Assembly (NCBI RefSeq): GCF_029852145.1
Contig: NC_079969.1
Span: 18,967,798-19,031,797, forward strand
From: Microplitis mediator
Lineage: Eukaryota; Arthropoda; Insecta; Hymenoptera; Braconidae
Length of the DNA: 64,000 nucleotides
Direction of reading: 5' to 3'
Shown: positions 21,973-33,654 of the stretch, in pieces
Layout: the number at the start of each line of letters is the position of its first letter
Position numbering within the stretch: the first letter of the stretch is position 1
Made by a program: the position numbers and the translations under genes
The notes under the pieces: model-generated
The model's database searches: none
What the model was told of the DNA's origin: nothing
The model's input: the letters and a program-made list of their open reading frames with translations, nothing else

Positions 21973-23840
21973 GTCATTCCACCAAATAAAATTATTTTTA
22001 CGAGGCGACCCTCGTCGATTTGGTTCAAACTTTGTGGAGTCGTTCTATATATTAAAAAAAAAATTCTCTGAAAATTTGAGCCTTTTATATGCAGCTGTTT
22101 CAAAGTTATGATTTTTTTAATTTTTAAAAAATTTTTGTTTTCAACTTTTTCATTAATTTTTTTGAAGGGAAAATTTTTTTTTTAAAAATGAGCACATAAC
22201 AGTTTTTCGTAGGAAAAATTCTCAGCTTTCCAATAAGAATATCCATTTTTTATTCTATGTTACAGAAGACCTTTTAAAATTCGATTAAAGACGAAAAAAC
22301 GATTTTTATGACTGTGCGGCGCTTGATACATCTAATTTGATATTTTTTTCTGAAAGCTGAGACTTTTTCCCACAAAATATGTCATTTTCACGATGTGCAT
22401 ATTTTTTGTTTGAACAAAATCAAATAAAATATAAACTCTCTACGATTAAAAAACGTTAATTCTTATTTGTTTTGAGGATGTTGATACATTTTTAACACAT
22501 ATATATCTTAAGCTATCAACAATAGGTGAGATAGAGTGCACTGCTTGTGTTTCTTTCACCGTTTTTGACTCCAAGTATCGTACGTCTAAAACATTTATTT
22601 TTAGAAAAAGTCATCATTCCCTAATTAAACGAAACGATTCGAAACGATTTGTAATGTTAAATGCCCATAAAAAGGGTGATTCAAAAGTATTAAAAGTATT
22701 CAAAAGCATTAAAAAGTATTTAAAATTTTTTTTCCAATCGTTTTAAGTCGTTTCTTTTAATAAGGGTTGGTGATAACAGTGAAATCAACGCTGGTAAAAT
22801 TTTGAATATCCGGATGTATAAATTTTGCGGTGTGAGGATATGTTTTCGGGTACGTATCTGCAGTAAAGCTCTAAAAACAAAAATTATAAAACGATTTTTC
22901 ATGATACCAGCATCAATGGTTCAAGTCTAGGAATTAGTAATTTGAACTTTGATTCTTGTGTTTTGTTCAATAGTGATTTCAGACTATTGATGCCATCTGC
23001 GTTAATGACAGTTCTGACGTTGTAATCAAGTTTTATAAGAATTTGTGTACATAATAAATAGTATTTATGGTTTCTGTTTAGTTATAAATTGCAAATCATA
23101 AGTTAGGCGTACACTAATGGTTGATCACACCATTGGTCTTCATATAACTTGATTCTAACTAGCTGCTGACACTGATAATAATTTTCAATGCAGGTAATCA
23201 TGAAAAAAATAGTGTGTAACACTAGATGAAACACAACTTCAGATTGCAGTTACTGTCAGCTTTTGCCTACGGCTCGGGCAGCCTACTTCTCTTTCGTCTG
23301 ACATCGTTTTGTTTCATCTCTTGCCACACAATGAACTATTACAGTTTGTTAAAACTATAAAATCAACGACTTGCATTTTAATAATTATTGATTTTGTTCA
23401 AACAAAAAATATGCACATCGTGAAAATGACATATTTTGTGGGAAAAAGTCTCAGCTTTCAGAAAAAAATATCAAATTAGATGTATCAAGCGCCGCACAGT
23501 CATAAAAATCGTTTTTTCGTCTTTAATCGAATTTTAAAAGGTCTTCTGTAACATAGAATAAAAAATGGATATTCTTATTGGAAAGCTGAGAATTTTTCCT
23601 ACGAAAAACTGTTATGTGCTCATTTTTAAAAAAAAAATTTTCCCTTCAAAAAAATTAATGAAAAAGTTGAAAACAAAAATTTTTTAAAAATTAAAAAAAT
23701 CATAACTTTGAAACAGCTGCATATAAAAGGCTCAAATTTTCAGAGAATTTTTTTTTTAATATATAGAACGGCTCCACAAAGTTAGAACCAAATCGACGAG
23801 GGTCGCCCCGTAAAAATAATTTTATTTGGTGGAATGACCC
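21971..23840. mobile_element. 1.87-kb foldback with GGGTCATTCCACC ends and unique core
   Basis: Arms of about 450 bp (21971-22425 and 23390-23840) are near-perfect inverted copies ending GGGTCATTCCACC. The ~965-bp core (22426-23389) is not palindromic. It carries a small hairpin repeat at 23180-23345 that recurs at 47005-47180. Flanking ATATATAT on both sides may be an 8-bp TSD, but it lies in an AT tract so is not proof. No transposase is visible. Confidence 0.85.
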
Positions 23841-23940
23841 ATATATATAAATTTTTGAACCAAATGTGTTTCCTGACTCAGCTCGTCGAGCTGAGTCTCG
23901 AGGTAGCAAAATTTTTTGAAAATTCCATCATGAGGACAAA

Positions 23941-24103
23941 TACAATGATTAGATTTTTATAAAATCTACTAACAAGAACAAAAATAGCAGATTTTGAAAG
24001 AAGGCTTTTGTCATTGATTGATGAATCAGAAACTGACAATGCAGACCCTGAGAATGTTTATAATGTTAGACTGCCAGATTATAAAAAGTTAAATATTTTA
24101 TGA
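23941..24103 (+). pseudogene. Possible coding-exon remnant (unidentified)
   Basis: One frame reads without a stop for about 45 codons and ends in TGA at 24101-24103. The composition is protein-like, with an FERRLLSLIDESETDN stretch followed by NVYNVRLPDYKKL. A TAA lies just upstream, and no Met or splice site is clear. I do not recognise the family. It may be the last exon of a decayed gene or TE. Confidence 0.3.
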
Positions 24104-24810
24104 ATATTTTTATTTATAAAATATATAGCATGTTACGAAAAAATTGAGATATAAAATGTTTTAATTAATAGAATATATAAATTATTATAAATTATTCAGA
24201 ATCAAAATAAGTATTATAAGATGTTAAAGATTAAAACATATTATTAAATATTTAATATTGAAAAAAAAACTGGTTAATCTAAAACGTCTTCAATATAATT
24301 TTACTTTCTTCAGCATAATCTTATTTCAATTTTTAAGTTAAATTTCCCGCCGTCATAACAACTAAGTGAATTCTTAAATATAGATACTTTTTTAAAAGAT
24401 TACTTTTATTCTAAATTTCGTTAAATCATTTTAGCAATATTTTTTGGATGTTACTATTTAATCTTCATTTCAAAAATTGAAGTTGTTAGATAAAAATTTA
24501 ACAATTTTAAAGTGTACAATAATTTTATTAAAAGAACAATAATTTTACGGCCCTGACTCAATAATAATTTTTCACGAGTCTGCCAACACGGAGACCCAGA
24601 TATAACCAACGTAATAGAACTAACCAGAATTAGGAAAACTAAATGAGGAAACTAAATGAACCTATTCTATTACAAAAATAACATTGAGCAATTTAGATCC
24701 TGATTTTAATTTAATATTACATTGGACTATTAATGATATTCCTTGAAAAATGAATATTGATACCGCGGCTGATAATACCATTGCTAATGTTAATTTATTT
24801 AATAATTAAA
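24104..24810. other. AT-rich stretch, nothing recognised
   Basis: No ORF over 60 codons and no terminal repeats seen. Confidence 0.5.
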
Positions 24811-24811
24811 A

Positions 24812-25230
24812 CGAAGTTGAGGTCCACCCTCTCTAATAGGAGTGAATCAACCGTCCGTTACCCATTTACATTAAATGGGCCCGTGTCCTTTTTAGCCAGT
24901 AGGCTAATTATTTGGTAATTGATCCTGTAGTACCCGGTTCGTAGGGACCAGCTGACCGTTTGGCCTTGATATTTTTATATGTCAAGAAATTACATATAAA
25001 GGATCGGGATTCGTGGGGCCAGAGCATATATAAATGACATAGATTACAGGTATTTGCATAATAAGCTACAAGAATAGAATAAAGTTAAATAGTATGCACT
25101 AGGGGTTGGATAAACCATAATAATAGTATTATTATACTTACCTAAGAGTTGTTGGTTCACTGGTGCAGATAAAGATAACAGATAAGAACTAAGACAATTG
25201 TGAGCTCAGTATTACAATTGTCTGGGATAG
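24812..25230 (+). other. Possible LTR/leader of the + strand Gypsy element
   Basis: A less AT-rich block directly upstream of the 45-bp minisatellite and ~1.1 kb before the first Gypsy coding fragment. Position suggests LTR or leader sequence. No matching second LTR was found, so the call is positional only. Confidence 0.35.
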
Positions 25231-25233
25231 CAA

Positions 25234-25680
25234 CAAGCAGGTATTGTAGGTAGATGTCGCGGCAGGTACGCGCTTCTGCAAGCAGGTATTGCAGGATAAG
25301 GTCGTGGCAGATACACGCTTCTACAAGCAGGTATTGTAGGATGGGAGTGCAGCAGGTATGCACCTCTACAAGCAGGTATTGTAGGATAATGTCGCGGCAG
25401 GTACGCGCTTCTACAAGCAGGTATTGTAGGAAAATGTCGTGGCAGGTACACGCTTCTACAAGCAGGTATTGTAGGATAGGATTGCAGCAGGTATGCACTT
25501 CTACAAGCAGGTATTGTAGCAAAAGGATACAGCAGGTATGCATCTCTACGGGGTTGCCGTCTTCTATAGGCAGGTACTATAGGCTAGGATGAGGATGTAG
25601 CAGGTATACACCTCTACGGGGTTGCCGTCTTCTACAGGCAGGTACTGTAGGCTAGGTTAAGGTGTAAGCAGGTTTACACT
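25234..25680. repeat. 45-bp minisatellite (~10 copies)
   Basis: Tandem units with core CAAGCAGGTATTGTAGGA at a strict 45-bp spacing (25234, 25279, 25324, 25369 and on). Later units become longer and less regular. Because 45 is a multiple of 3, long frames open on both strands with 15-residue repeats; these are most likely by-products. Confidence 0.9.
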
Positions 25681-25952
25681 AGGATAATCGTAGTAGGTAT
25701 ATGATATTATTATCTAAGGGAGTTCTTAAATGCTACCGGATACTTAGTCGTAAACGGGTAAGAGAAAGTTAAAATTAAAGTTATAATTATAATATCTGAA
25801 TATAATCGGCTCGCAGCCCATTTTATAGATTCACGTCGGTGCTTAAGCGCCGACGTGGTGCGCATCCCTTCCATTTAGAACATCAAATGGAAAGGGAATA
25901 TCAAATAATAATAATGATAGGTCAATATGTTAACAGGTAAAATAGGTAACAT

Positions 25953-26400
25953 ATGATATATGATCTTGGTAACAGTCTATTATCATGGTATGATAATGAG
26001 GTGTTATCAACCTCGTTACATAATTTATTAAATAATAATTATAAACCTTATGAAATTTTTACTGCATCTGGTGAGGAATTTCTATACAAATTTATTCACA
26101 AAACTCAGATTAAAATTTCGAATTTCTCCATCGATCTAGATATTGTTTTTGCGGAAATTAAAGAGGATTGTTTACCGGGTAAAGACTTTCTAAAAAAATC
26201 AAAATTAACAAAAAATTTCAATAAACTTGTAAATAAAAAATTTAACACTAACAAAAAGATCCATGTAAATCAATCAAAAATCGAAACAAATTTATTATTA
26301 CCAGAATTTTTAAAAGAAGTTTACGATTCATCAATTAAAAATTTAAACGATTCACAAAAAAAAAAAAATCTAACAAATTTTTAATAAAATATCAAAGTAT
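25953..26400 (+). pseudogene. pol: Ty3/Gypsy pol remnant: protease C-terminal half and linker
   Basis: A 143-codon frame. TASGEEF followed by a beta-rich stretch and DCLPGKDFLKK resembles the C-terminal half of a retropepsin (hydrophobic-Gly-x-DFL end). The catalytic D-T/S-G is not in this frame. The rest is the protease-RT linker. The frame breaks in an A12 run near 26359 and resumes in another frame as RT upstream sequence. The segment is inactive. Confidence 0.65.
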
Positions 26401-28000
26401 CTTTGCAAAAAATAAAAATGACACTGGTGGTTGTAATTATATTGAACATGATATTGACACAGGAAATGATCAACTTATTAAACAATCACCTAGGCGTATT
26501 CCAATACATTATAGGAAGAAAGCTTTCGAATTATTAAAAGATATGAAAAGCCAGGGTGTTACTCAACCTAGTTCTAGTCTATGGGCATCTCCAGTCGTAT
26601 TTAAAAAGATAAAAGATGAAACTCTTAGATTTTGTGTAGATTATCGACAATTAAATTCCGTGACAAAGAAAAAGGCTACTCCAATTACTAATCAATTAAA
26701 AACTATTGATTCTATAGTGGGCACGGTTTGGATTTCAGTCGTCGATTTTAAAAGTGGATACTGGCAGATCCGTATGAATGAGAAAGATAGAGAAAAGACA
26801 GCATTTTGCATAGGTGGTCAACTTTCGAATTTTTTAGTTCTTCCGTTCGGGTTATGTACTGCCCCAGTTACTTTCATCGAATTAATAAACATTGTTTTAG
26901 AAGGATTAGGATAGGAAAATTTGTGAAGTTTATATTGATGACATTGTCGTTGGTAGTAAAACTTTCTCAGAGCACCTGGAACATTTAAAAATCATATTTG
27001 ATAGACTTCTTCAAGCAGGCCTAAAGATCAATACAAAAAAATGTGTATTCTCCCAACACAAAGTTCCATTTTTAGGTCATGTATTTTCCGGAGATAAAAT
27101 CGAATGCGATCCAAATAAAGTTGAATCGATTACCAATTGGCCTATTTCAAAAAATAAAACCGATCTTCGAGCTTTCTTAGGACTTTGCTCGTACTATAGG
27201 AGACTTATAAAAAAATTTTCCCTAATCGCTAAGGATCTTCATAAATTAACTGAGGAGAAACTACAATTTATTTGGGATGATAAAGCTCATCAAAACTTCA
27301 AAAACTTAAAGAAATCTTAAAGTACCACCCCTGTTCTAACACCTCCAGATCCGAATCTTCCTTTTATTCTGGACACTGGCGCTTCTTATTTTCATTAGGT
27401 GCGGTATTGTTCCAATTTCATCGAATTAAGACTCCTGATAGTAAGGAGCAAGAAGTTGAAAAAGTAATAGCTTAATATAATGAAATATTAAACAAAGCGG
27501 AAAGAAATTATTGTGTAACTAGGAAAGAATTATTAGCTGTTGTAAAATCAATTGAACATTTTCGTCATTATTTAATAGGGGGAAAATTCATCATTAGAAC
27601 AGATCATGCCGCATTAAAATGGTTATTATCTTTTAAAAACCCTGAAGGTTAAATGTTTCGTTGGTTAGAGGTTCTATTTCAATATGATTTTGAGATTATT
27701 CATCGTCCTGGTAAAAATCATCAAAACGCTGATGCATTGTCTCGTCGTACTTGTGATTGTAAAAAATGTCAAAAATTGAATTCGAAAATTTCAGAAGATT
27801 TCCTCTACATCCAACAAATAAATTTAGAAATTGCAGATCATATTAATTGTAGTATACTCCAGAACGAAGACGAATTATTGAAAGTTATCATTGATTTTAA
27901 GAAAAAAAAAATCTTATACCAGATTGACAGTCTATTTCTCATCTCAACTCTACCTTTAAAGTTTATCTACTCTATTGGGATTCTTTAGAGTTAAAACACG
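26401..28000 (+). pseudogene. pol: Ty3/Gypsy pol remnant: reverse transcriptase and RNase H
   Basis: The reverse transcriptase is broken into several frames. 26543-26914 carries PSSSLWASPVVFKKIKD, FCVDYRQLN, VVDFKSGYWQI and the FLVLPFGLCTAP motif. After a stop the second frame has the catalytic YIDDIVVGS at about 26930-26955 and FLGHVFS near 27070. RNase H parts include NYCVTRKELLAVVKSIEHF near 27510 and RTDHAALKWLL near 27600. The connection HRPGKNHQNADALSRR lies near 27700. Several stops and frameshifts make it inactive. Integrase is not found. Confidence 0.88.
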
Positions 28001-28030
28001 ATATACTTTATAGAAAGTGGAAATCTCCAA

Positions 28031-28366
28031 ATACATAATAAATTAAATACATATATCTAGCATTTATTCCTGGAAAAATTATAATCTTGAATTATATAAA
28101 AAATTAAATAATAATTATTGAAACCATCGAATCAGTATCCATACCGTAGAGGAAATTATCGATTTTCCCCTACCCTGCGGCCAGTATTTGTCAGGACCTC
28201 GATACCTGGATATAAAGTTTTCCTAAAATAAAATCATAACGATCATTGGGGCATAATGTGACCACACATTATGTCGCCCAATCATTGTAAAATTATAACT
28301 GTCAACTTATAACTAGCAATAATTGATGATAATTATTTTTAAATCATAAATTAAAATATTAGCATA
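28031..28366 (+). repeat. 336-bp repeat, also at 42865-43197
   Basis: About 90% identical by eye to 42865-43197 in the same orientation. It contains a hairpin-like GGGGCATAATGTGACC / ACACATTATGTCGCCC pair. It sits just after the + strand Gypsy remnant and may be part of an LTR. There is no coding sequence. Confidence 0.8.
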
Positions 28367-28703
28367 TCAAACAAAACTTTATAAAACGAGAAACTCAAAC
28401 GATGTGTCAACCAAGCTGCCACTCACTGACTCGCTCGAACGTTAAAAACGGGAAAGGGGGGGTTTGAGAAAAAATAAATTAACACAAACACCGAACGTTT
28501 CCTCCTTCGTTGGCTTTACTGTCAGTTACAAATTACAAAATACACCGGGCATTTGACGGTATTCTGACAGGGTCCCGAAATTTGTTTATATCATTGTGTA
28601 TAAAGGTATGAGAAAAATAAAAAATTGAATACTGGATAATAATAAATAATGAAAAAAATGATAAGGGAAAAAAATAAGTAGAAGGCTCGTGTCTTTGACG
28701 AGT

Positions 28704-29264
28704 TTACGGGGCCCCATCGCCCCCTCCGAGAAGGCAGCATCTTGAAAGGGGTTCCACCCCCATCTTGTCTCCATAGTAAAATCTGGCCACATCTGGGTAC
28801 AGGGTTAATTCCCGTAAGGTAGGGAAGGTCCACAGCTGCTCCTCGTATGTGGCGTTACTTCCTGGACACTGATCCTGCACCATCAGTGCTACATACACCA
28901 TACAACGCCCACGGAACGCCAGACGCATGCGTTCGTGTGGCCCGTAGCACTTCACACCCTTAACGAAGCACAGGCACTCTTCGCAAAAGGGTTTTATTTC
29001 CATCGGGAAATTCTCGCATTTGCGAGCTGCATATCCTTGTTGACCACATTGTGCGCACCCTGGAGGTCGTCGCGCTGGTGCGTGTGGCATCCTGCGCCAT
29101 TCCGCAAGTCTTTTATAGAATAGGCCGGCTACCCTAGCTTTCCACGTTGGTGTCCGCCATTTCAGCCCCAGGATCCAGACACACCCGGGCCCATGCAGAT
29201 GGTAGGTGTCCACCGCCAAATCCGGGTTTTGAATCCACTCGTGGTACAGCATTTTTACATACAT
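28704..29264 (-). CDS. Extra Cys-rich ORF downstream of Gypsy pol (unknown function)
   Basis: An intact 186-codon frame placed where an env or accessory gene would lie, about 130 bp after the integrase end. It has no signal peptide and no membrane segment. The centre has a zinc-binding-like Cys cluster (CAQC, KCEN, FCEECLC, KCYGPH; about residues 70-110). The rest is rich in Trp, Tyr and Arg. I do not recognise the family. It stays open while pol nearby has several stops, which may be chance or later decay. It could be a nucleic-acid-binding accessory protein; that is speculation. Confidence 0.55.
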   Translation of the reverse strand: MYVKMLYHEWIQNPDLAVDTYHLHGPGCVWILGLKWRTPTWKARVAGLFYKRLAEWRRMPHAPARRPPGCAQCGQQGYAARKCENFPMEIKPFCEECLCFVKGVKCYGPHERMRLAFRGRCMVYVALMVQDQCPGSNATYEEQLWTFPTLRELTLYPDVARFYYGDKMGVEPLSRCCLLGGGDGAP

Positions 29265-29397
29265 TTTATTTAGCTATATAAATGCGCAGAAAGAAAAATA
29301 TAACCCATCATAAACAGCCGTAGAATGGTAGCATATAGTAGTAATATAGTGATAGACAACAGTAGTGATAGGTAGCGGTAGGTAAGCATAGAAAGAG

Positions 29398-30830
29398 TCA
29401 AGTAATAGCGATAGATGAAGCATTTAGCCATGCGAGTCCATCAATCTCCCTCTGACGGACGATTTCAGCTCGTTTCACCAATTTCAAAAATTTAACGTGG
29501 CTACGTCCAATGTATTTGCCCTCGGTGGTCTCCATTTCCACAATTACTGGAGTGACCACCTTTGAAATGACAAACGGGCCCGCATATCGCGGTGATAGTT
29601 TACCCACAACCTGCTCACTCTTTTTCGACAGGACATGAGTAGGTTTATACACATGATCGCCTATTTCAAATGGATGTTACGACGTTTAATATTATGTCTT
29701 ATTATGATTTACAATGTCCCGTAATTCTACCATACGATCCATACGTTGAATCCAGCCACTGCGGTCAACGTCGTTATCAACTACTAAATTATTGGCGCCT
29801 GTAGGTCGAGAATGTCGGATGGGACACGGGTCACGGCCCAAATTCAAGTACGCGGGACTCACACCGAGTGATTCATGAACCGCAGTATTATACGCGAACT
29901 GGAATTCATGGATACTTACATCCCAGTCACGATGATCATCACCCAAGTAAGTCATGATCATTGTTTTCAAATTACGGTTGACCCTTTCAACCGGGTTAGC
30001 TTGGGCATGATACGGTGGGGTGGTAGTATGCTGGATACCACACTCTTGAACGAGATCAACGACATCCCGGTTCAGATATTCGCGACCGTTGTCAGTCCAA
30101 AACACGTGCGGAACGCCCCAACGGTTAATTACAAACTGTCGAAAACTTTTAGCAACAGTTTTCCCGTTTGCAGCTCAAACCGGTACGCGCTCGATCTACC
30201 GCGTGTATAGATCTTCAAAAACGATTAAATACAAATGACCCGCACGAGACCGCGTAAACGACATAGTATCAGCGGCCACGACTTCCCAAGGTTCACCTGG
30301 TATTCTTGGTGACATAAAACCAATCAGTTTACGTTGTACCAGCTTTGATTCAAGGCAACGTTCACAACGATTTACATACTCATGTATATCCCGGAACATT
30401 CCCGGCCAATAATACCAGCATATCGCCCGTGCGTATGTCCTTTGGACATCCCGGTGGCCTGCTTGTGCGTCATCATGGACTTCCTGAAGTATATGTTCTC
30501 GTTGGTGAATCGGTACGACTAGTTTCCAGTCGTGGTCTTCTTCACCGAGTATTTGCCTCATTGTATAGGGTCTTCTTCGATATAGTCTACCATTCTCGTA
30601 GTGGTAGTCGGGTAGTGCATCTGGGTCCGATATTAACAAACGACATTTCTCATCATACCATTCGTCGTTTACGGCCTCGCCCAGCGCGTTAACTTGACTC
30701 ACGACGAGTTCCTGGTCCTCGTAAATGTGCGAGAGGGCACTCGGAGCCTCGTTTTCCGCCCCTTGGCCATATTCTATCTTCTTATCGTACTCAGAGAGCT
30801 CCATAGCCCACCGGGGCTAATTTTCCCGTC
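29398..30830 (-). pseudogene. pol: Ty3/Gypsy pol: RNase H end and integrase, with in-frame stops
   Basis: The RNase H end is followed by integrase. The zinc-binding H-H-C-C domain is visible as HDDAQAGH ... CERC around 30340-30480. The DDE core has AADTMSF (first Asp, near 30270), WTDNGREYL (second Asp, near 30095) and NPVERVNRNLK (Glu, near 29990). The C-terminal part ends with PRYAGPFVISKVV near 29570. The frame is interrupted by TAG and TGA in about 30130-30190 and by three stops near 29670-29695. A one-base shift lies near 30825. No strand transfer is expected. Confidence 0.9.
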
Positions 30831-30864
30831 GGATCCTGGGCGTTCATAAGCCAACGGAGGCTGG

Positions 30865-32464
30865 TGTGACGTCACGACGTCGTATTCTTGCTGTCAATCA
30901 ATTTATTAAAAATCGTACATGCTATGCCATCTGGCTATGCATAAATTAATTAATTCGGAAATGACTTCCAGCCATTATTACGGCTGATGATTTTTAAGTT
31001 TGAATTTAAATTCAAATTATTTTTATAAAATATTGTTGTTGAATAAATATTAAATAAATGAAATATTGAAATAAAATAATAAATACAAAATATGAAATAA
31101 TGAAAAGAAATAATGAAATGAAAATAAAATTATATGAATGAATAAATAATGAAAATAATGAAAGAAATAATGAAATTATGATTATAAAAAAAAATATATG
31201 AAATAAATTTTGAAATATCTTTAAAAAAGTAAAGATAATTGTTGTTTAAAAGAAAAGAAATGAAATTAATTATTAATGATATGTTTATTAATAAAGAAAT
31301 GAAATAATAAATGAATATGAAATGAAATTATGAAATGATATAATAAAATAATAATTATTAATAAACAAGTTATTAATCATTAAAAATGAAATGAATTATA
31401 AATGTTTAAATAATAAAAGAATATATTGCAATAAAGGAAAAAGTAAGAATCAATAAATATTGATTTATGAATTCGACTCCAATGCTTTATGCGTATGTTG
31501 CTAACTGCATTGGAAGTCATGAAAAATATATATATATATAAATAATAATTATAAAAAAATATTGATTTAATTATGACCAATGAAATAATTGGTATAATTA
31601 AATAATTATTGGAAGGGATGTTACTACCTGGTAACAGCTCTTCTGGAAATCGAAAAAGATTTCAGTTTCCTAAGTGAGCTCATTCGTCATTGACGAAATT
31701 TTTATTATTTAAAGGCAAAGTCCTTAATTTTATTGAATCATTAATAATGGTGATTTAATTGTTTATAAACTGAATTATTAAAATATAATTCAGAAGTTTT
31801 TTTAAAAATAATTGTTGAATTATTCAAAAGTAGTAATTCATTTAATTAAGAAATAATTTTGATAAACATTCCATCGATTATCAAATCTAATTTGAATTAT
31901 TTAAATATAATTCATTTAATAAATAAAATTCAATATTGATAAAATTACATCAATTATCAAGGGTTGAGAAGGAAGAATAATAAATAATAAATCAAATAAA
32001 TAATTGTTGATAATAATAATAATCATCAAATAAATCAAGGTAACAATTTTATTAAATAAATAATTAATAATAAATTTAAATAATAAATTGATTGTTTAAA
32101 TAAATTAAATAACAAGTGAAATCGAGAGCTAAATCATTTTATGAAACGTTAAAAATTGTAAACCGCATTTAATTGCCTAAATCAAATTTAATTTTGTTTT
32201 GTAATAATTTGTAAATAATTGTTTTGATTTAAATAAATTTGGAAGTTGTTTTAATTTTGCTTTTATTATTTTACTAAATTAATCAAATTTTATTTTACTT
32301 AATTTTTAATAATTTTAATTATCTCTTAGACAACGAACCGTAAGTATTTTTATTTTAATTTTATTTATAATAAACAGTCATCCTTATAGCTCCGTCCCAG
32401 TTATTTCGCTCGGCGAAGGCTAAACAGGAGCACAACTCTTAATATATGTTATTTTGACGTAACA
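30865..32464. mobile_element. 1.6-kb solo LTR inside Gypsy pol, TSD CTGG
   Basis: The boundary is TGTGACGTCACG...TTTTGACGTAACA, with inverted ends. Exact 4-bp duplications CTGG lie at 30861-30864 and 32465-32468. It lies within the RNase H part of the host element. Taking out the insert and one CTGG leaves a continuous RNase H frame at the junction, which fixes both borders. The interior is low-complexity AT-rich (GAAATAATGAAAT-type runs at 31060-31360) with no ORF of interest. Confidence 0.93.
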
Positions 32465-32468
32465 CTGG

Positions 32469-33620
32469 CATGATCAGTTGCGACTGTAAATTTAAACCCT
32501 TCAAGATAATGTCTTAATTTACGCACAGCCCAGACTACCGCAAGACATTCTTTTTCAGTCGTACTGTAGTTGGCTTCCGCGCTGTTCAATGCCTTACTCG
32601 CACACGCAATTAAGTACTCTCGATTGCCGTTTCGTTGAACTAAGACTGCACCAAGTCCACACTGACTTGCATCCGTATATAATGTGAACGGTAGTGTATA
32701 GTCAGGTGTGGATAAAACAGGAGCTTCCGCAAGAGCTTTCTTAAGTGACTGGAAAGACTCTTCTTCAGCCTCAGTCCACCTCCTAGGTACATCTTTACGC
32801 GTCAAACAATACAGCGGACCGGCCACGCACGCGACGTTTTTTAAATGACGGTGATACCAATTAATCATACCGTTAAATCGACGGATTTGTTTAACATTAT
32901 TAGGCTGTGGGTAATTCAATGTTGGTTCCGTTTTCTCAGAGTCTGGCCTGAGTCCGCCTTTATCCAGTAAAAACCCCAGAAATCCTACTTGTGGCTGGCA
33001 AAATTTACTTTTATCGAAATTCAGAGTAAATCCAGCGTTGCGTAACCGACTCAAAACAACATCTAACATCTCAAGATGCTTCTGAAACGTCGGAGTTACA
33101 ATAATTATATCGTCCAGATACGCAAATACAAATGGAGATAAATCAGGGGTAATTATCTTATTCATTACACGCTGAAAACTCGCGTGAGCATTACACAGTC
33201 CCATTGGCATACGTTTGTATTGGAAAAGACCGCGACCGGGAACCCAAAATGCAGTATATTTCCGACTGTTTGGATTCATTAAAATTTGCCAAAACGCCGA
33301 ATTCATATCAAGTGTCGTAATAAAATGCGCATCACGACATTTCTCGAAGATTTCAATCATATCCGGTGGCCGGTATGTGTCTTTTTCAGTTACGTTATTT
33401 ACATCGCGAAAATCCACACACATACAGTAAGATCCATCTGGCTTTTCAACCATAATAGGCTGTCTGGACCATTCCGACGCTGACGCAGGCTCTATGATGT
33501 CATCTGTTAGCATCTTGTCGATGGCTTCGTGTAACGCTTGTAAAACCACTGGCGATCGGCGATATACTCTTTGTTTTATAGGTCACTCGTCCTTGAGCTT
33601 AATCTCATGTTCAACTAACA
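32469..33620 (-). pseudogene. pol: Ty3/Gypsy pol: reverse transcriptase and RNase H N-terminal part
   Basis: A ~360-codon open stretch with classical RT motifs in order: EPASASEWSRQPIMVEKPDG, CVDFRDVNN, TTLDMNSAFWQI, MPMGLCNAHASFQ and the catalytic YLDDIIIV. Next come the FLGFLLDKGG and RRFNGMINWYHRHLKN connection, then RNase H with LYTDASQCGLGAVL and STTEKECLAVVWAV. The frame is cut at its end by the solo LTR insertion. Upstream it links in frame to the protease across one TGA near 33590. The open frame starts at a non-ATG codon, as expected for an internal polyprotein part. Confidence 0.93.
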
Positions 33621-33654
33621 AGGTCAATCCCAAGCCAGGTGGCATTAATTAACT

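Noticed and set aside
25157..25592. Repeat proteins of 80-128 residues on both strands
   Set aside because: The 45-bp minisatellite has a period divisible by three, so open frames are expected by construction. No conserved motif is present.
25234..25680. CRISPR array
   Set aside because: The units are contiguous 45-bp tandem repeats without distinct spacers, in a eukaryotic TE context.
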